Source: Streptomyces canus
Lineage (GTDB): Bacteria > Actinomycetota > Actinomycetes > Streptomycetales > Streptomycetaceae
Assembly: GCF_001514145.1 (NCBI RefSeq)
Contig: NZ_KQ948657.1
Coordinates: 528,298 to 592,297, forward strand
Direction: 5' to 3'
DNA length: 64,000 nt
In this document: in pieces, positions 16,510 to 26,031 of the stretch
How the letters are laid out: each line of letters begins with the position of its first letter
Position numbering within the stretch: the first letter of the stretch is position 1
Notes under the pieces: model-generated
Told to the model about the DNA's origin: nothing
Databases searched by the model: none
Seen by the model: only the letters and a program-made list of their open reading frames with translations
Translations under genes and position numbers: made by a program

Positions 16510-17819
16510 TGTCCGCACCACAGAAGAAGACCGCCGGGCGATCCCTGCTGGTCACCTCCGCCGCCGCCCTGTCGTCCCTCGCGCTGACCGCGCCCGTCGC
16601 CCTCGCGGCTCCCAGCCCGTCACCGAGCGCGTCGCCAAGCGCATCCCCGAGCGCCACTCCCCCGGCGAACATGTCGACCGTGGGCGGCTCGCGGCTCGGC
16701 CAGGCGGGCACGCAGGTCAATCTCGCGAGCGGGGTCCCGGTCCTGCCCAAGGACATCACCGCGCGCTCCTGGATCGTGACGGACGCCGAGTCCGGGGATG
16801 TGCTCGCCGCACACAACGCGCACTGGCGACTGCCCCCGGCGAGCACCATGAAGATGCTCTTCGCGGACACCGTGCTGCCGAAGTTCGCCAAGACCGAGAA
16901 GCACAAGGTCGTCCCCTCCGACCTCGCGGGCATGGGCGCCGGCTCCAGCCTGGTCGGGATAAAGGAGGGCGAGACGTACACGGTCCACGATCTGTGGCTC
17001 GGCGTCTTCCTTCGCTCCGGCAACGACGCCGTGCATGTCCTGTCCGCGATGAACAAGGGCGTCGCCAAGACCGTCACGGAGATGAACGAGCACGCCGAGG
17101 AGCTCCAGGCCCTCGACACGCATGTCGTCAGCCCCGACGGCTACGACGCCCCCGGCCAGGTCTCCTCGGCCTACGACCTGACCCTGTTCGCCCGCTCCGG
17201 CCTGCAGAAGAAGGACTTCCGCGAGTACTGCTCGACGGTCACCGCGAAGTTCCCCGGCGAGACGAAGAAGGACAAGAAGGGCAAGACCGTCCGCAAGCCC
17301 TTCGAGATCCAGAACACCAACCGACTGCTGAGCGGCGACTACGACATCTCGCAGTACCAGGGCATTGCAGGTGTGAAGAACGGCAACACCACCAACGCGG
17401 GCGCCACCTTCACCGGTGTCGCCGAGCGCAATGGCAGGGTGCTGCTCGTCACCGTCATGCACCCGTCCAAGGAAGAGCACAACGAGGTCTACAAGGAGAC
17501 CGCGAAGCTCTTCGACTGGGGCTTCAAGGCGGCCGGCAAGGTGCAGCCGGTGGGTGAGCTGGTGCCGCCGAAGGGCGCCGCGCAGTCCAGCGCCCAGCCG
17601 GGGGACGCCGGCGAGGCCGGGGGTTCCGGGGATTCCGCGGGCTCAGGGGCCTCGGCGAAGCACGTCGCGTCCGCCACGGCCGACGGCGGCTCCCGCGGAA
17701 TGGGCACCGCCATCGCGATCACCGGCGGCCTCCTTGTGCTGCTCGCGGGCGCCGCGTTCCTCGTCAACCGCCGCTGGCCGCTGCCGGATCTGGTGCGTCG
17801 TCGCTCTTCTCGTCCGTGA
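16509..17819 (+). CDS. D-alanyl-D-alanine carboxypeptidase (class A low-molecular-weight PBP)
   Basis: 436 residues from the GTG at 16509. The signal peptide ends near Ala-Leu-Ala-Ala (about 34), followed by Ser/Pro repeats. The serine peptidase S11 domain has Ser112-Thr-Met-Lys115, Ser-Gly-Asn in Leu-Arg-Ser-Gly-Asn-Asp, and Lys-Asn-Gly in place of the usual Lys-Thr-Gly. It trims the fifth D-Ala of peptidoglycan stem peptides outside the membrane. A Gly/Ser-rich linker leads to a C-terminal membrane helix (about 402-421) and a basic tail, so it is a membrane-anchored DacA/PBP5-like enzyme. The 3' end overlaps the convergent BrkB gene by 56 bases. Confidence 0.9.
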   Translation: MSAPQKKTAGRSLLVTSAAALSSLALTAPVALAAPSPSPSASPSASPSATPPANMSTVGGSRLGQAGTQVNLASGVPVLPKDITARSWIVTDAESGDVLAAHNAHWRLPPASTMKMLFADTVLPKFAKTEKHKVVPSDLAGMGAGSSLVGIKEGETYTVHDLWLGVFLRSGNDAVHVLSAMNKGVAKTVTEMNEHAEELQALDTHVVSPDGYDAPGQVSSAYDLTLFARSGLQKKDFREYCSTVTAKFPGETKKDKKGKTVRKPFEIQNTNRLLSGDYDISQYQGIAGVKNGNTTNAGATFTGVAERNGRVLLVTVMHPSKEEHNEVYKETAKLFDWGFKAAGKVQPVGELVPPKGAAQSSAQPGDAGEAGGSGDSAGSGASAKHVASATADGGSRGMGTAIAITGGLLVLLAGAAFLVNRRWPLPDLVRRRSSRP

Positions 17820-18675
17820 GCTCCTGCTCCTTGCTCCCCGTCGCCGTCCACGCGGCGCAGAACAGCACCAGTTTCGCCGTGAAGTTGATCCACAGCAGCA
17901 GGGCGACGGGGACGCCGAACGCGCCGTACATGCTCTTCGTCGCCACGCCCTGCATATAGCCGCTCAGCAGCAGCTTCAGCAGTTCGAAGCCGATCGCGCC
18001 GGTCAGCGCGGCGACGAACAATCGACGGCGCGCCGGCTCGACCCCGGGCAGCAGGGTCAGGACGTACAGCAGGAGCAGGAAGTCGGCGAGTACGGCGATG
18101 ACGAACGCGGCGACGCGCAGCAGGACCCGGCCGGCGCTGCCCTCCTGGAGGCCCAGTTCTCCGGCGATCCAGTCGACCAGCGCGGAGGCGACGGTGGAGA
18201 TGGCGAGCGTGACCAGGACCGCGCCGCCGAACCCGACCAGGATTCCCAGGTCCTTGCCCTTGCGCAGGATCGCGTTCTCGTCCTCGTCGGGCAGCTCCCA
18301 CACCGCGCGCAGACACTCGCGCATCGAGCCGGCCCAGCCGATGCCGGTGAACAGCAGGGCGGCGGCGGCGATGAGACCGACGGTGCCGGCGTTCTGGACC
18401 AGGTCGCCGATGTTCAGCTGATCGGAGATGCCGGGCACCTGATCGGCGATCTTGTCCTGGAGGTCGTTCTGCTGCTCCGTGCTGAGCGTGGCGGCGGCGA
18501 TCGCTGCGGCCACGGTGAGCAGCGGGAACAGCGCGACGAAGCTGGTGAACGTCATCGCCGCGGCCAGCCGGGTCCACTTCACCCGGTCCAACCGTTCGTA
18601 CGACCGCCACGCGTGCGTGGCGGTCAGGCGCACCCAGAGCGGCCCGACGACGGGGAGTCTCTTCAGCCAGTCCAT
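17764..18675 (-). CDS. YihY/BrkB family inner membrane protein
   Basis: 303 residues from the ATG at 18675 (Met-Asp-Trp-Leu-Lys). The family opening Leu-Ala-Ala-Ala-Met-Thr-Phe-Thr-Ser-Phe and six hydrophobic segments spread to about residue 265 fit the YihY/BrkB family. These proteins were once annotated as RNase BN and are now regarded as membrane proteins of unknown transport or lipid role. The C-terminus is acidic. The last 56 bases overlap the end of the carboxypeptidase gene on the other strand. The upstream 146 bases are shared with the divergent DprE1-like gene. Confidence 0.85.
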   Translation of the reverse strand: MDWLKRLPVVGPLWVRLTATHAWRSYERLDRVKWTRLAAAMTFTSFVALFPLLTVAAAIAAATLSTEQQNDLQDKIADQVPGISDQLNIGDLVQNAGTVGLIAAAALLFTGIGWAGSMRECLRAVWELPDEDENAILRKGKDLGILVGFGGAVLVTLAISTVASALVDWIAGELGLQEGSAGRVLLRVAAFVIAVLADFLLLLYVLTLLPGVEPARRRLFVAALTGAIGFELLKLLLSGYMQGVATKSMYGAFGVPVALLLWINFTAKLVLFCAAWTATGSKEQELTDEKSDDAPDPAAASGG

Positions 18676-18821
18676 GATCGGATCTTGCCCTCCGCGTGGA
18701 AGACCGATGTGTGAGTACCCCGAAAACACGGGACGACGTCGGGTACCGTTGATCACCCATTTGGGGATAGGAGCGATGTTTACGATCGAATTGCCTCTAT
18801 AGCGGCGATACGGTCACCGGC

Positions 18822-20204
18822 ATGTCTGCCGACACCGTTCCCGTCACGGGATGGGGGCGCACCGCCCCCACCGCGGCCCGTCTGATCCGTCCACGGAGCT
18901 ACGAGGAGGCCGTGGCCGCCGTCCGGGGCTGCGGGGCCCGTGGCGGCATCCCGAGGGGCCTGGGACGGGCGTACGGAGACGCGGCACAGAACGCCGGCGG
19001 CGAGGTGTTCGACATGACCGGCCTGAACCGCGTCCACGCGATCGACGCCGAAGGCGGCACCGTGCTGTGCGACGCGGGCGTCTCCCTGCACCGGCTGATG
19101 GAGGTGCTGCTGCCGCTCGGCTGGTTCGTGCCGGTGACGCCCGGCACCCGGTACGTCACCGTCGGCGGCGCGATCGGCACGGACATCCACGGCAGAAATC
19201 ACCACGTGTCCGGCTCCTTCTCCCGCCATGTGCTGTCCTTCGAACTGCTCACCGCCGACGGCGAGATCCGTACCGTGCGCCGCGGCGCTCCCTTGTTCGA
19301 CGCGACCACCGGCGGCATGGGTCTGACCGGGATGATCCTCACCGCGACGGTCCAGCTCCAGCCGGTCGAGACGTCCCTGATGTCGGTGGACACGGAACGC
19401 GCGCGGGACCTCGACGACCTGATGGCCCGTCTGACGGCGACCGACCACCAGTACCGCTACTCGGTCGCCCGGGTCGACCTGCTGGCCCGCGGGGCCGCGA
19501 CGGGGCGGGCCGTTCTCACGCGGGGCGACCACGCGCCGCTGGAAGCGCTGCGGACACCGGGGCTGCTCGCCGGTGGCACGCGCGCGCGGAGACACCCGTT
19601 GGCCTTCGGGACCCCGCGCTTCCCGGCCCCGCCCCCCTTCCTCCCCGAGGGACTGCTCACCGGCACGACCGTGGGGCTGTTCAACGAGCTCTGGTACCGG
19701 AGGGCGCCCCGCGCGCGTACCGGCCGACTGCAGAGGATCTCCGCGTTCTTCCACCCCTTGGACGCTGTGCCCCACTGGAACCGGATCTACGGCCGCGGCG
19801 GCCTCGTGCAGTACCAGTTCGTCGTCCCACAGGGCCAGGAGGAGGCCCTGCGCCGGATCGTGCGGCGGGTCTCCGAGCAGCGGTGCCCGTCCTTTCCCGC
19901 CGTGCTCAAGCGGTTCGGGGACGCCGACCCCGGGTGGCTCTCCTTCCCGGTGCCCGGCTGGACCCTGGCCCTGGACATCCCGGCCGGTCTGCCCGGTCTC
20001 GGCGCCCTCCTCGACGAACTGGACGAGGAGGTGGCCATGGCCGGCGGACGGGTCTGCCTGGCCAAGGACTCCCGTCTGCGGCCGGAACTGCTCACCGCGA
20101 TGTACCCGCGCCTCGACGACTTCCGTGCGCTGCGCGCGGAGCTGGACCCGCGCGGGGTGTTCACCTCGGACCTGTCCCGCCGTCTGACTCTCCAAGCCCT
20201 CTGA
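18822..20204 (+). CDS. dprE1: DprE1-like FAD-dependent decaprenylphosphoryl-ribose 2'-oxidase
   Basis: 460 residues. An FAD-binding type 4 domain fills the first half, with Gly-Gly-Ala-Ile-Gly-Thr-Asp-Ile-His-Gly around 115-124; the ALO-type C-terminal domain follows. DprE1 oxidises decaprenylphosphoryl ribose to the 2-keto form, the first half of the epimerisation to decaprenylphosphoryl arabinose in mycobacteria. The Lys in Ala-Lys-Asp-Ser-Arg (Lys415) matches the M. tuberculosis active-site Lys418. The position matching the benzothiazinone-targeted Cys387 is Ala383 here (Trp-Thr-Leu-Ala-Leu-Asp). The DprE2-like gene follows after 28 bases. Streptomyces walls lack arabinogalactan, so the product's use is unclear. 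Confidence 0.8.
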   Translation: MSADTVPVTGWGRTAPTAARLIRPRSYEEAVAAVRGCGARGGIPRGLGRAYGDAAQNAGGEVFDMTGLNRVHAIDAEGGTVLCDAGVSLHRLMEVLLPLGWFVPVTPGTRYVTVGGAIGTDIHGRNHHVSGSFSRHVLSFELLTADGEIRTVRRGAPLFDATTGGMGLTGMILTATVQLQPVETSLMSVDTERARDLDDLMARLTATDHQYRYSVARVDLLARGAATGRAVLTRGDHAPLEALRTPGLLAGGTRARRHPLAFGTPRFPAPPPFLPEGLLTGTTVGLFNELWYRRAPRARTGRLQRISAFFHPLDAVPHWNRIYGRGGLVQYQFVVPQGQEEALRRIVRRVSEQRCPSFPAVLKRFGDADPGWLSFPVPGWTLALDIPAGLPGLGALLDELDEEVAMAGGRVCLAKDSRLRPELLTAMYPRLDDFRALRAELDPRGVFTSDLSRRLTLQAL

Positions 20205-20232
20205 AGATCCCAGGCCCTCCAAGGAGCTGCTC

Positions 20233-20988
20233 GTGAAGGACGCCTTCGGCATTCCCCAGTCCCTGCTCATCCTTGGCGGTACGTCCGAGATCGCGCTGGC
20301 CACCGCCCGCCGTCTCGTCGTCCGCCGCACCCGCACGGTGTGGCTGGCGGGGCGCCCGTCCCCCGCCCTGGAGTCGGCCGCCACGCAATTGCGCTCTCTG
20401 GGGGCCGTGGTCCACACCGTCGCCTTCGACGCGCTGGACCCCGAGTCCCACGAGACGGTGCTCGGCAAGGTGTTCGCCGAGGGCGACATCGACATGGTGT
20501 TGCTCGCCTTCGGGATCCTCGGGGACCAGGCCTACGACGAGCGCGAGCCTGTCGCGGCGGTGCGGGTCGCGCAGACCAACTACACGGGTGCCGTCTCGGC
20601 CGGCCTGGTGTCCGCGCGCGCGTTGCAGGCCCAGGGGCACGGCTCGCTCGTCGTGCTCTCCTCCGTCGCTGGCGAGCGCGCCCGCCGCGCCGACTTCATC
20701 TACGGCTCCAGCAAGGCCGGCCTCGACGTCTTCGCCCAGGGGTTGGGCGACGCGCTGCACGGCACGGGCGTGCACGTCATGGTCGTACGCCCCGGGTTCG
20801 TGCGGTCGAGGATGACGGCCGGTCTGGAGGCGGCGCCCCTCGCGACCACCCCGGAGGCCGTCGCGACGGCGATCGAGCTGGGTCTGCGGCGCCGCTCGGA
20901 GACGGTGTGGGTGCCGGGAGCGCTGCGGGTCGTGATGGCGGTGGCGCGGCACCTGCCGCGGGCGGTGTTCCGGCTGCTGCCGCTGTGA
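20233..20988 (+). CDS. dprE2: DprE2-like short-chain dehydrogenase
   Basis: 251 residues starting at a GTG with AAGGAG upstream. SDR motifs: Leu-Gly-Gly-Thr-Ser-Glu-Ile-Ala for NAD(P) binding, Asn-Tyr-Thr in the fourth helix, catalytic Ser in Leu-Ser-Ser-Val, and Tyr-Gly-Ser-Ser-Lys. The overall sequence tracks the mycobacterial decaprenylphosphoryl-2-keto-erythro-pentose reductase closely, including Asn-Tyr-Thr-Gly-Ala-Val-Ser and the C-terminal Arg-His-Leu-Pro-Arg. It would reduce the keto product of the preceding gene to the arabino form. The pair forms a two-gene unit ending seven bases from the convergent RNA ligase-like gene. Confidence 0.8.
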   Translation: MKDAFGIPQSLLILGGTSEIALATARRLVVRRTRTVWLAGRPSPALESAATQLRSLGAVVHTVAFDALDPESHETVLGKVFAEGDIDMVLLAFGILGDQAYDEREPVAAVRVAQTNYTGAVSAGLVSARALQAQGHGSLVVLSSVAGERARRADFIYGSSKAGLDVFAQGLGDALHGTGVHVMVVRPGFVRSRMTAGLEAAPLATTPEAVATAIELGLRRRSETVWVPGALRVVMAVARHLPRAVFRLLPL

Positions 20989-20994
20989 CCGTGG

Positions 20995-21579
20995 TTACAG
21001 CTGGCCTGTGGGCAGGGAGCCGCGGTCGACGTGGCCGGCCTGGGGCGGCACGGTCGAGCGACCGAAGGTGAACTCGCGCAGTTTGCGCCACACCCCGTCG
21101 GCGCCCTGCTCGTAGAGCGCGAATCCGGTGCACGGCCACTCTGCCTCGAACTCGGCGAGTTCCCCGAAGGCGCGGTCCATGGCCGCCTCGTCGATGCCGT
21201 GGGCCACGGTGACATGCGGGTGGTAGGGGAACTGCAGTTCCCTCGCGACCGGCCCGGAGGCGTCACGGACCTGCTTCTGGAGCCAGGTGCAGGCCTCGGC
21301 TCCCTGGGCGATCCGGACGTACACGACCGGTGACAGCGGCCGGAAGGTGCCGGTGCCGGACAGCTTCATCGGGAAGGGCCGGCCCGTCGCGGCGACCTCG
21401 GTGAGGTGCGCCTCGATGGCGGGCAGCGCGGTGTCCGCGACCTCTGTGGGCGGCAGCAGGGTGACATGGGTGGGGATCCCGTGAGCCGCGGCGTCGCCGA
21501 AGCCCGCGCGCCGCTCTTGGAGCAGGCTGCCGTGAGGCTCCGGGACCGCGATCGACACACCGATCGTTACGGTCCCCAC
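20995..21579 (-). CDS. 2'-5' RNA ligase (2H phosphoesterase) family protein
   Basis: 194 residues from the GTG at 21579, which has GGAG five bases upstream. The two His-x-Thr motifs of the 2H superfamily are present: His-Val-Thr-Leu-Leu near residue 37 and His-Val-Thr-Val-Ala-His in the second half, each in the expected hydrophobic context. Family members hydrolyse or ligate 2',3'-cyclic or 2'-5' phosphodiesters in RNA or small nucleotides. Substrate unknown. It is separated from trpS upstream by a spacer of about 185 bases containing the likely trpS terminator. Confidence 0.85.
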   Translation of the reverse strand: MGTVTIGVSIAVPEPHGSLLQERRAGFGDAAAHGIPTHVTLLPPTEVADTALPAIEAHLTEVAATGRPFPMKLSGTGTFRPLSPVVYVRIAQGAEACTWLQKQVRDASGPVARELQFPYHPHVTVAHGIDEAAMDRAFGELAEFEAEWPCTGFALYEQGADGVWRKLREFTFGRSTVPPQAGHVDRGSLPTGQL

Positions 21580-21732
21580 GTCGTCTCCTGTTCGTCCCTG
21601 TCGTCCTGTCGGATTCGTTCCCAGCCGTCCGGCTATCGACTGTACGGCCACGGCTGTGCTGTGGGCAGGCGCAGGCGTAGTGATGTGCAGCGCTCTGTCC
21701 GGTGGTGCTGGTGTGCGGTGGTACGCCCCGGT

Positions 21733-21756
21733 GGCCGGCGGGAGGTACCGCCGGCC
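21733..21756 (-). terminator. stem-loop downstream of trpS
   Basis: Nine-base perfect stem GGCCGGCGG / CCGCCGGCC with loop GAGGTA, nine bases beyond the trpS stop. There is no T tract, as is common for actinobacterial terminators. Confidence 0.5.
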
Positions 21757-21764
21757 GGCGGCGG

Positions 21765-23467
<1,703 letters not shown>

Positions 23468-23481
<14 letters not shown>

Positions 23482-24388
23482 GTCCTATGGCGGTGAGGGC
23501 TCGGGGGGAAGCGCGCGTGAGCGTGCGTCCCGGCTGCCCGAGGAGCTGCGGGCGCTCGGGCGTTCCCTGGACGCGCCGGGCGCGGGCGGGTCCGAGTCGA
23601 TGGTGGAGCGGGTGCTGGAGCAGATACTCGCCGAGCGGCTGCCGGTCCCGGTTGCCCAGGCCTCGGGTCCCGGTGAGCGGCTGCGGGCGGTGCGGCGGTG
23701 GACGCGGATGCGGTGGCGTTCGCTGGCCGCGACCCTGTGCGGGCTGCTGGCGGTCCTCGCGCTCACGCCTCCGGTGCGGGCGGCGGTCCTGGACTGGTTC
23801 GACTTCGGCGGGGTCGAGGTGCGGTACGACCCGTCGGCGGTGCCCTCGCCCGGGGCCGAGGTGCCCGGCTGCGGCCGCTCGGTGTCGCTCGCGCAGGCCG
23901 AGCGGCGGGCGGGGTTCGAACCGCTGGTGCCGTCGGCGCTCGGCGCTCCGGATGTGGTGACGGTGACGGCCGAGCCGCGGGGGCGGTCCCTGGTGAGCCT
24001 GTGCTGGCGTGAGCGGGGGGACACCATCCGGCTGGACGAGTACCGGGCCCGTCTGGACATCGGCTTCGCCAAGAGTGTGCGGGAGCAGCCGGAGTGGCTC
24101 TCGCTGGACGGGGACTCCTCGGAGCTCGGTGGGGCCCAGGACACGGCTCTGTGGTTTCCGCGGCCCCACCTGCTGAGCTTCTGGCTGGTGGACGCGGCCG
24201 GCTCCCACTACACCCGCGAGCAGCGGACCGCCGGGCCGACGCTGCTGTGGATGCACGGGTCGGGTGTTCTGGACGTGCCGGACGTGACGCTGCGGCTGGA
24301 GGGGGTCGCGTCGAAGTCGCGGGCTGTGGAGATCGCCCAGTCCCTCGGCGAGCCGGGGCACGAGGGGGCCGAGAAGTCCGCGGATTAG
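23468..24388 (+). CDS. membrane protein, putative anti-sigma factor
   Basis: About 306 residues. The start is the ATG at 23468, after GGGAAGGGGG and inside the end of the sigma gene; GTG codons at 23465 and 23474 are alternatives. About 75 cytoplasmic residues precede one membrane helix (about 82-100), and an extracellular domain of about 200 residues follows. It contains two Cys that could form a disulfide. There is no zinc-binding anti-sigma (HxxxCxxC) motif, so the anti-sigma role rests on overlap with the sigma gene and topology. The extracellular part is not recognised as any known sensor domain. Confidence 0.65.
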
Positions 24389-24397
24389 TGCGCGCGG

Positions 24398-24429
24398 GGT
24401 GGGAACCCCGACGGGCCGGGCGGTGTACC
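24398..24429 (+). promoter_or_regulatory. ECF-type promoter motif, copy 2
   Basis: GGGTGGGAACC ends at 24407, then 13 bases, then CGGTGTACC (24421-24429). It is identical in both elements and spacing to the copy before the sigma gene. It lies 57 bases before the ATG at 24487, in the 98-base gap after the anti-sigma gene, so it would drive the two surface-protein genes. Confidence 0.65.
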
Positions 24430-24486
24430 AGAAGTGACACGCGGCTCGCGGACGGGCCGCACGGGGATCGTCTGTTGGGAGCCGGC

Positions 24487-25206
24487 ATGAAGAGGCGTGT
24501 GGCTGGACCGAGGGGCCGCTGTCGTGAACTGGCAGCTGGATCAGGAGCGTTGGCGGTGGCGCTCGCGCTGACGGTGTGGGGTGCGCCCTCCGCGTCGGCG
24601 GGCGGACCGACGAGCGTGCTCGTGGTCTCGCCGGAGAGCGGGGAGACGGCGTCGCTCTACTACTCCGACGAGGAATACGGCGAGTTGCAGCGTCTGCTCG
24701 GCCCTCCGGGTGCGGGCGCCCGCACCAAGCCGCCCGAGGCGAATCTGCTCGCAGCCCGGCAGGTCAACGTCACTTGGATGGCGCACGACGTCTCACCGTG
24801 GCGACTGGACCAGGTCTTCCCGCTGGCCGACACGGACGAGGTGTGGATACACACTGCGGAGCACGTCCCCGAGTCGGTGAACGGTCACTGGCACCGCACA
24901 AAGAATCCACCCCAACTGCGCGCCCTGCTGAAGGACTTGGGGGTGATGGGCAAGGTCTCCGGCGAGGGCCATCCCATCTTCCCGGCGCCCGGGCAGGAGC
25001 CGGGGACAGACGCGGGGGCGGTGGCCACGGAGGCGTCCGTGGTGCCGTCCTCCACGGCGGACGACGGCACCGAGTGGTGGTGGGCGCTTCCGGGGCTTGC
25101 GGTCGGAGCCGTACTGGCGCTGGTGCTGCGGCCGTTCGCTCTGCGGATGCGAGGGGACCGTGTGCGCCGGGAGCGGGGGCCTCGGCAGGAACTGCGTGAT
25201 CTGTGA
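24487..25206 (+). CDS. secreted, membrane-anchored protein of unknown function (surface protein A)
   Basis: 239 residues from the ATG at 24487 (GGGAG upstream). The signal peptide ends near Ala-Ser-Ala-Gly (about 39). An extracellular domain of about 140 residues is rich in Trp, Glu and His (for example Ala-Glu-His-Val-Pro-Glu and His-Trp-His-Arg). A C-terminal membrane helix (about 195-214) follows, then a short basic cytoplasmic tail ending Pro-Arg-Gln-Glu-Leu-Arg-Asp-Leu. No family recognised. It resembles the next gene in layout and last residues. The shared promoter motif suggests control by the ECF sigma factor. Confidence 0.65.
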   Translation: MKRRVAGPRGRCRELAAGSGALAVALALTVWGAPSASAGGPTSVLVVSPESGETASLYYSDEEYGELQRLLGPPGAGARTKPPEANLLAARQVNVTWMAHDVSPWRLDQVFPLADTDEVWIHTAEHVPESVNGHWHRTKNPPQLRALLKDLGVMGKVSGEGHPIFPAPGQEPGTDAGAVATEASVVPSSTADDGTEWWWALPGLAVGAVLALVLRPFALRMRGDRVRRERGPRQELRDL

Positions 25207-25264
25207 CGAAAGGAGGTGCCCGCGAGCTGGAGATAGCGAGGCTGATCGATCCAGGGGGATGGTC

Positions 25265-25993
25265 GTGCGGAGCAGACACACAGGGGTGCGGCTCGGGCCG
25301 CGCAGGGCGTTGGCAGCGCTGGCACCGGTGGTGGTGACGGTGACCGTGCTCGGGGCGCCGGCGGCTGCCTCGGCGACACAGCAGACGCGGGGAGCGGGCC
25401 TCGACCGGCCCGACCTGGCGCTGGTCGTCACCGGCGGATCGGGCCGGACGGAGGCCGTGCGTTCCGACGAGCCGTACTTCAGCCGCCTGTGGCAGCTGCT
25501 GCAGCCGATGTACCCGGGCACGGAGCGAGTGTCCGGCGCCTGGGAGGAGGGCCGGTATCCGGCGGTGCGGTTCACCGTCGTGTGGGGGCTGACGGGTGTC
25601 GGTGGCTGGCCCCGGACGGATTCGGCACCGGGGGGTGATGTGGCGGTGGCGCGGCAGGACCAGCTGTTCCTGACGGGGGACGGCACGCCGTGGGTGCGCT
25701 CGGATCCGGCGCCGGAGCGGGAGGACGACGACATCCGCTGGCACCGGGCGCCACGGGCGGTTTTCGATCAGCTGGACCGGGCGGGCCTGGTCGGCGGCCC
25801 CGGGGAGGCGCAGGACAAGGAGGGGGCCAAGAGTTCGACGAGCCCGGAGCATGGCGTGTGGTGGGCGGTGCCGGGGCTCGTCGTGGGATTCGCAGCGGGA
25901 GTCGGCGGCACTCGTCTGATACGCCGCGCGGCGGTCGGGCCAGGAGCCGGACCGCCGCGGGATGAGCCACGACAGGAACTCATCGATCTCTAG
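25265..25993 (+). CDS. secreted, membrane-anchored protein of unknown function (surface protein B, paralogue of A)
   Basis: About 242 residues from the GTG at 25265, which has GGGGGA five bases upstream; an ATG two codons earlier lies too close to that site. The signal peptide ends near Ala-Ala-Ala-Ser-Ala. The extracellular domain begins with a Leu-Val-Val-Thr-Gly-Gly stretch like the Leu-Val-Val-Ser-Pro of protein A and is followed by Tyr-Phe/Tyr-Tyr and a Leu-Leu-rich helix. The C-terminal membrane helix is introduced by Val-Trp-Trp-Ala-Val-Pro-Gly (protein A: Trp-Trp-Ala-Leu-Pro-Gly), and the tail ends Pro-Arg-Gln-Glu-Leu-Ile-Asp-Leu. About 58 bases follow protein A without a new promoter motif, so co-transcription is likely. 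Confidence 0.65.
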   Translation: MRSRHTGVRLGPRRALAALAPVVVTVTVLGAPAAASATQQTRGAGLDRPDLALVVTGGSGRTEAVRSDEPYFSRLWQLLQPMYPGTERVSGAWEEGRYPAVRFTVVWGLTGVGGWPRTDSAPGGDVAVARQDQLFLTGDGTPWVRSDPAPEREDDDIRWHRAPRAVFDQLDRAGLVGGPGEAQDKEGAKSSTSPEHGVWWAVPGLVVGFAAGVGGTRLIRRAAVGPGAGPPRDEPRQELIDL

Positions 25994-26031
25994 GAGTCAC
26001 CGGTCTTTGACAACTCAAGAGAGGACGTGTG

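Noticed and set aside
18780..20495. Leftward open frame over the DprE1 gene
   Set aside because: Mirror of a convincing FAD enzyme with all its motifs on the other strand.
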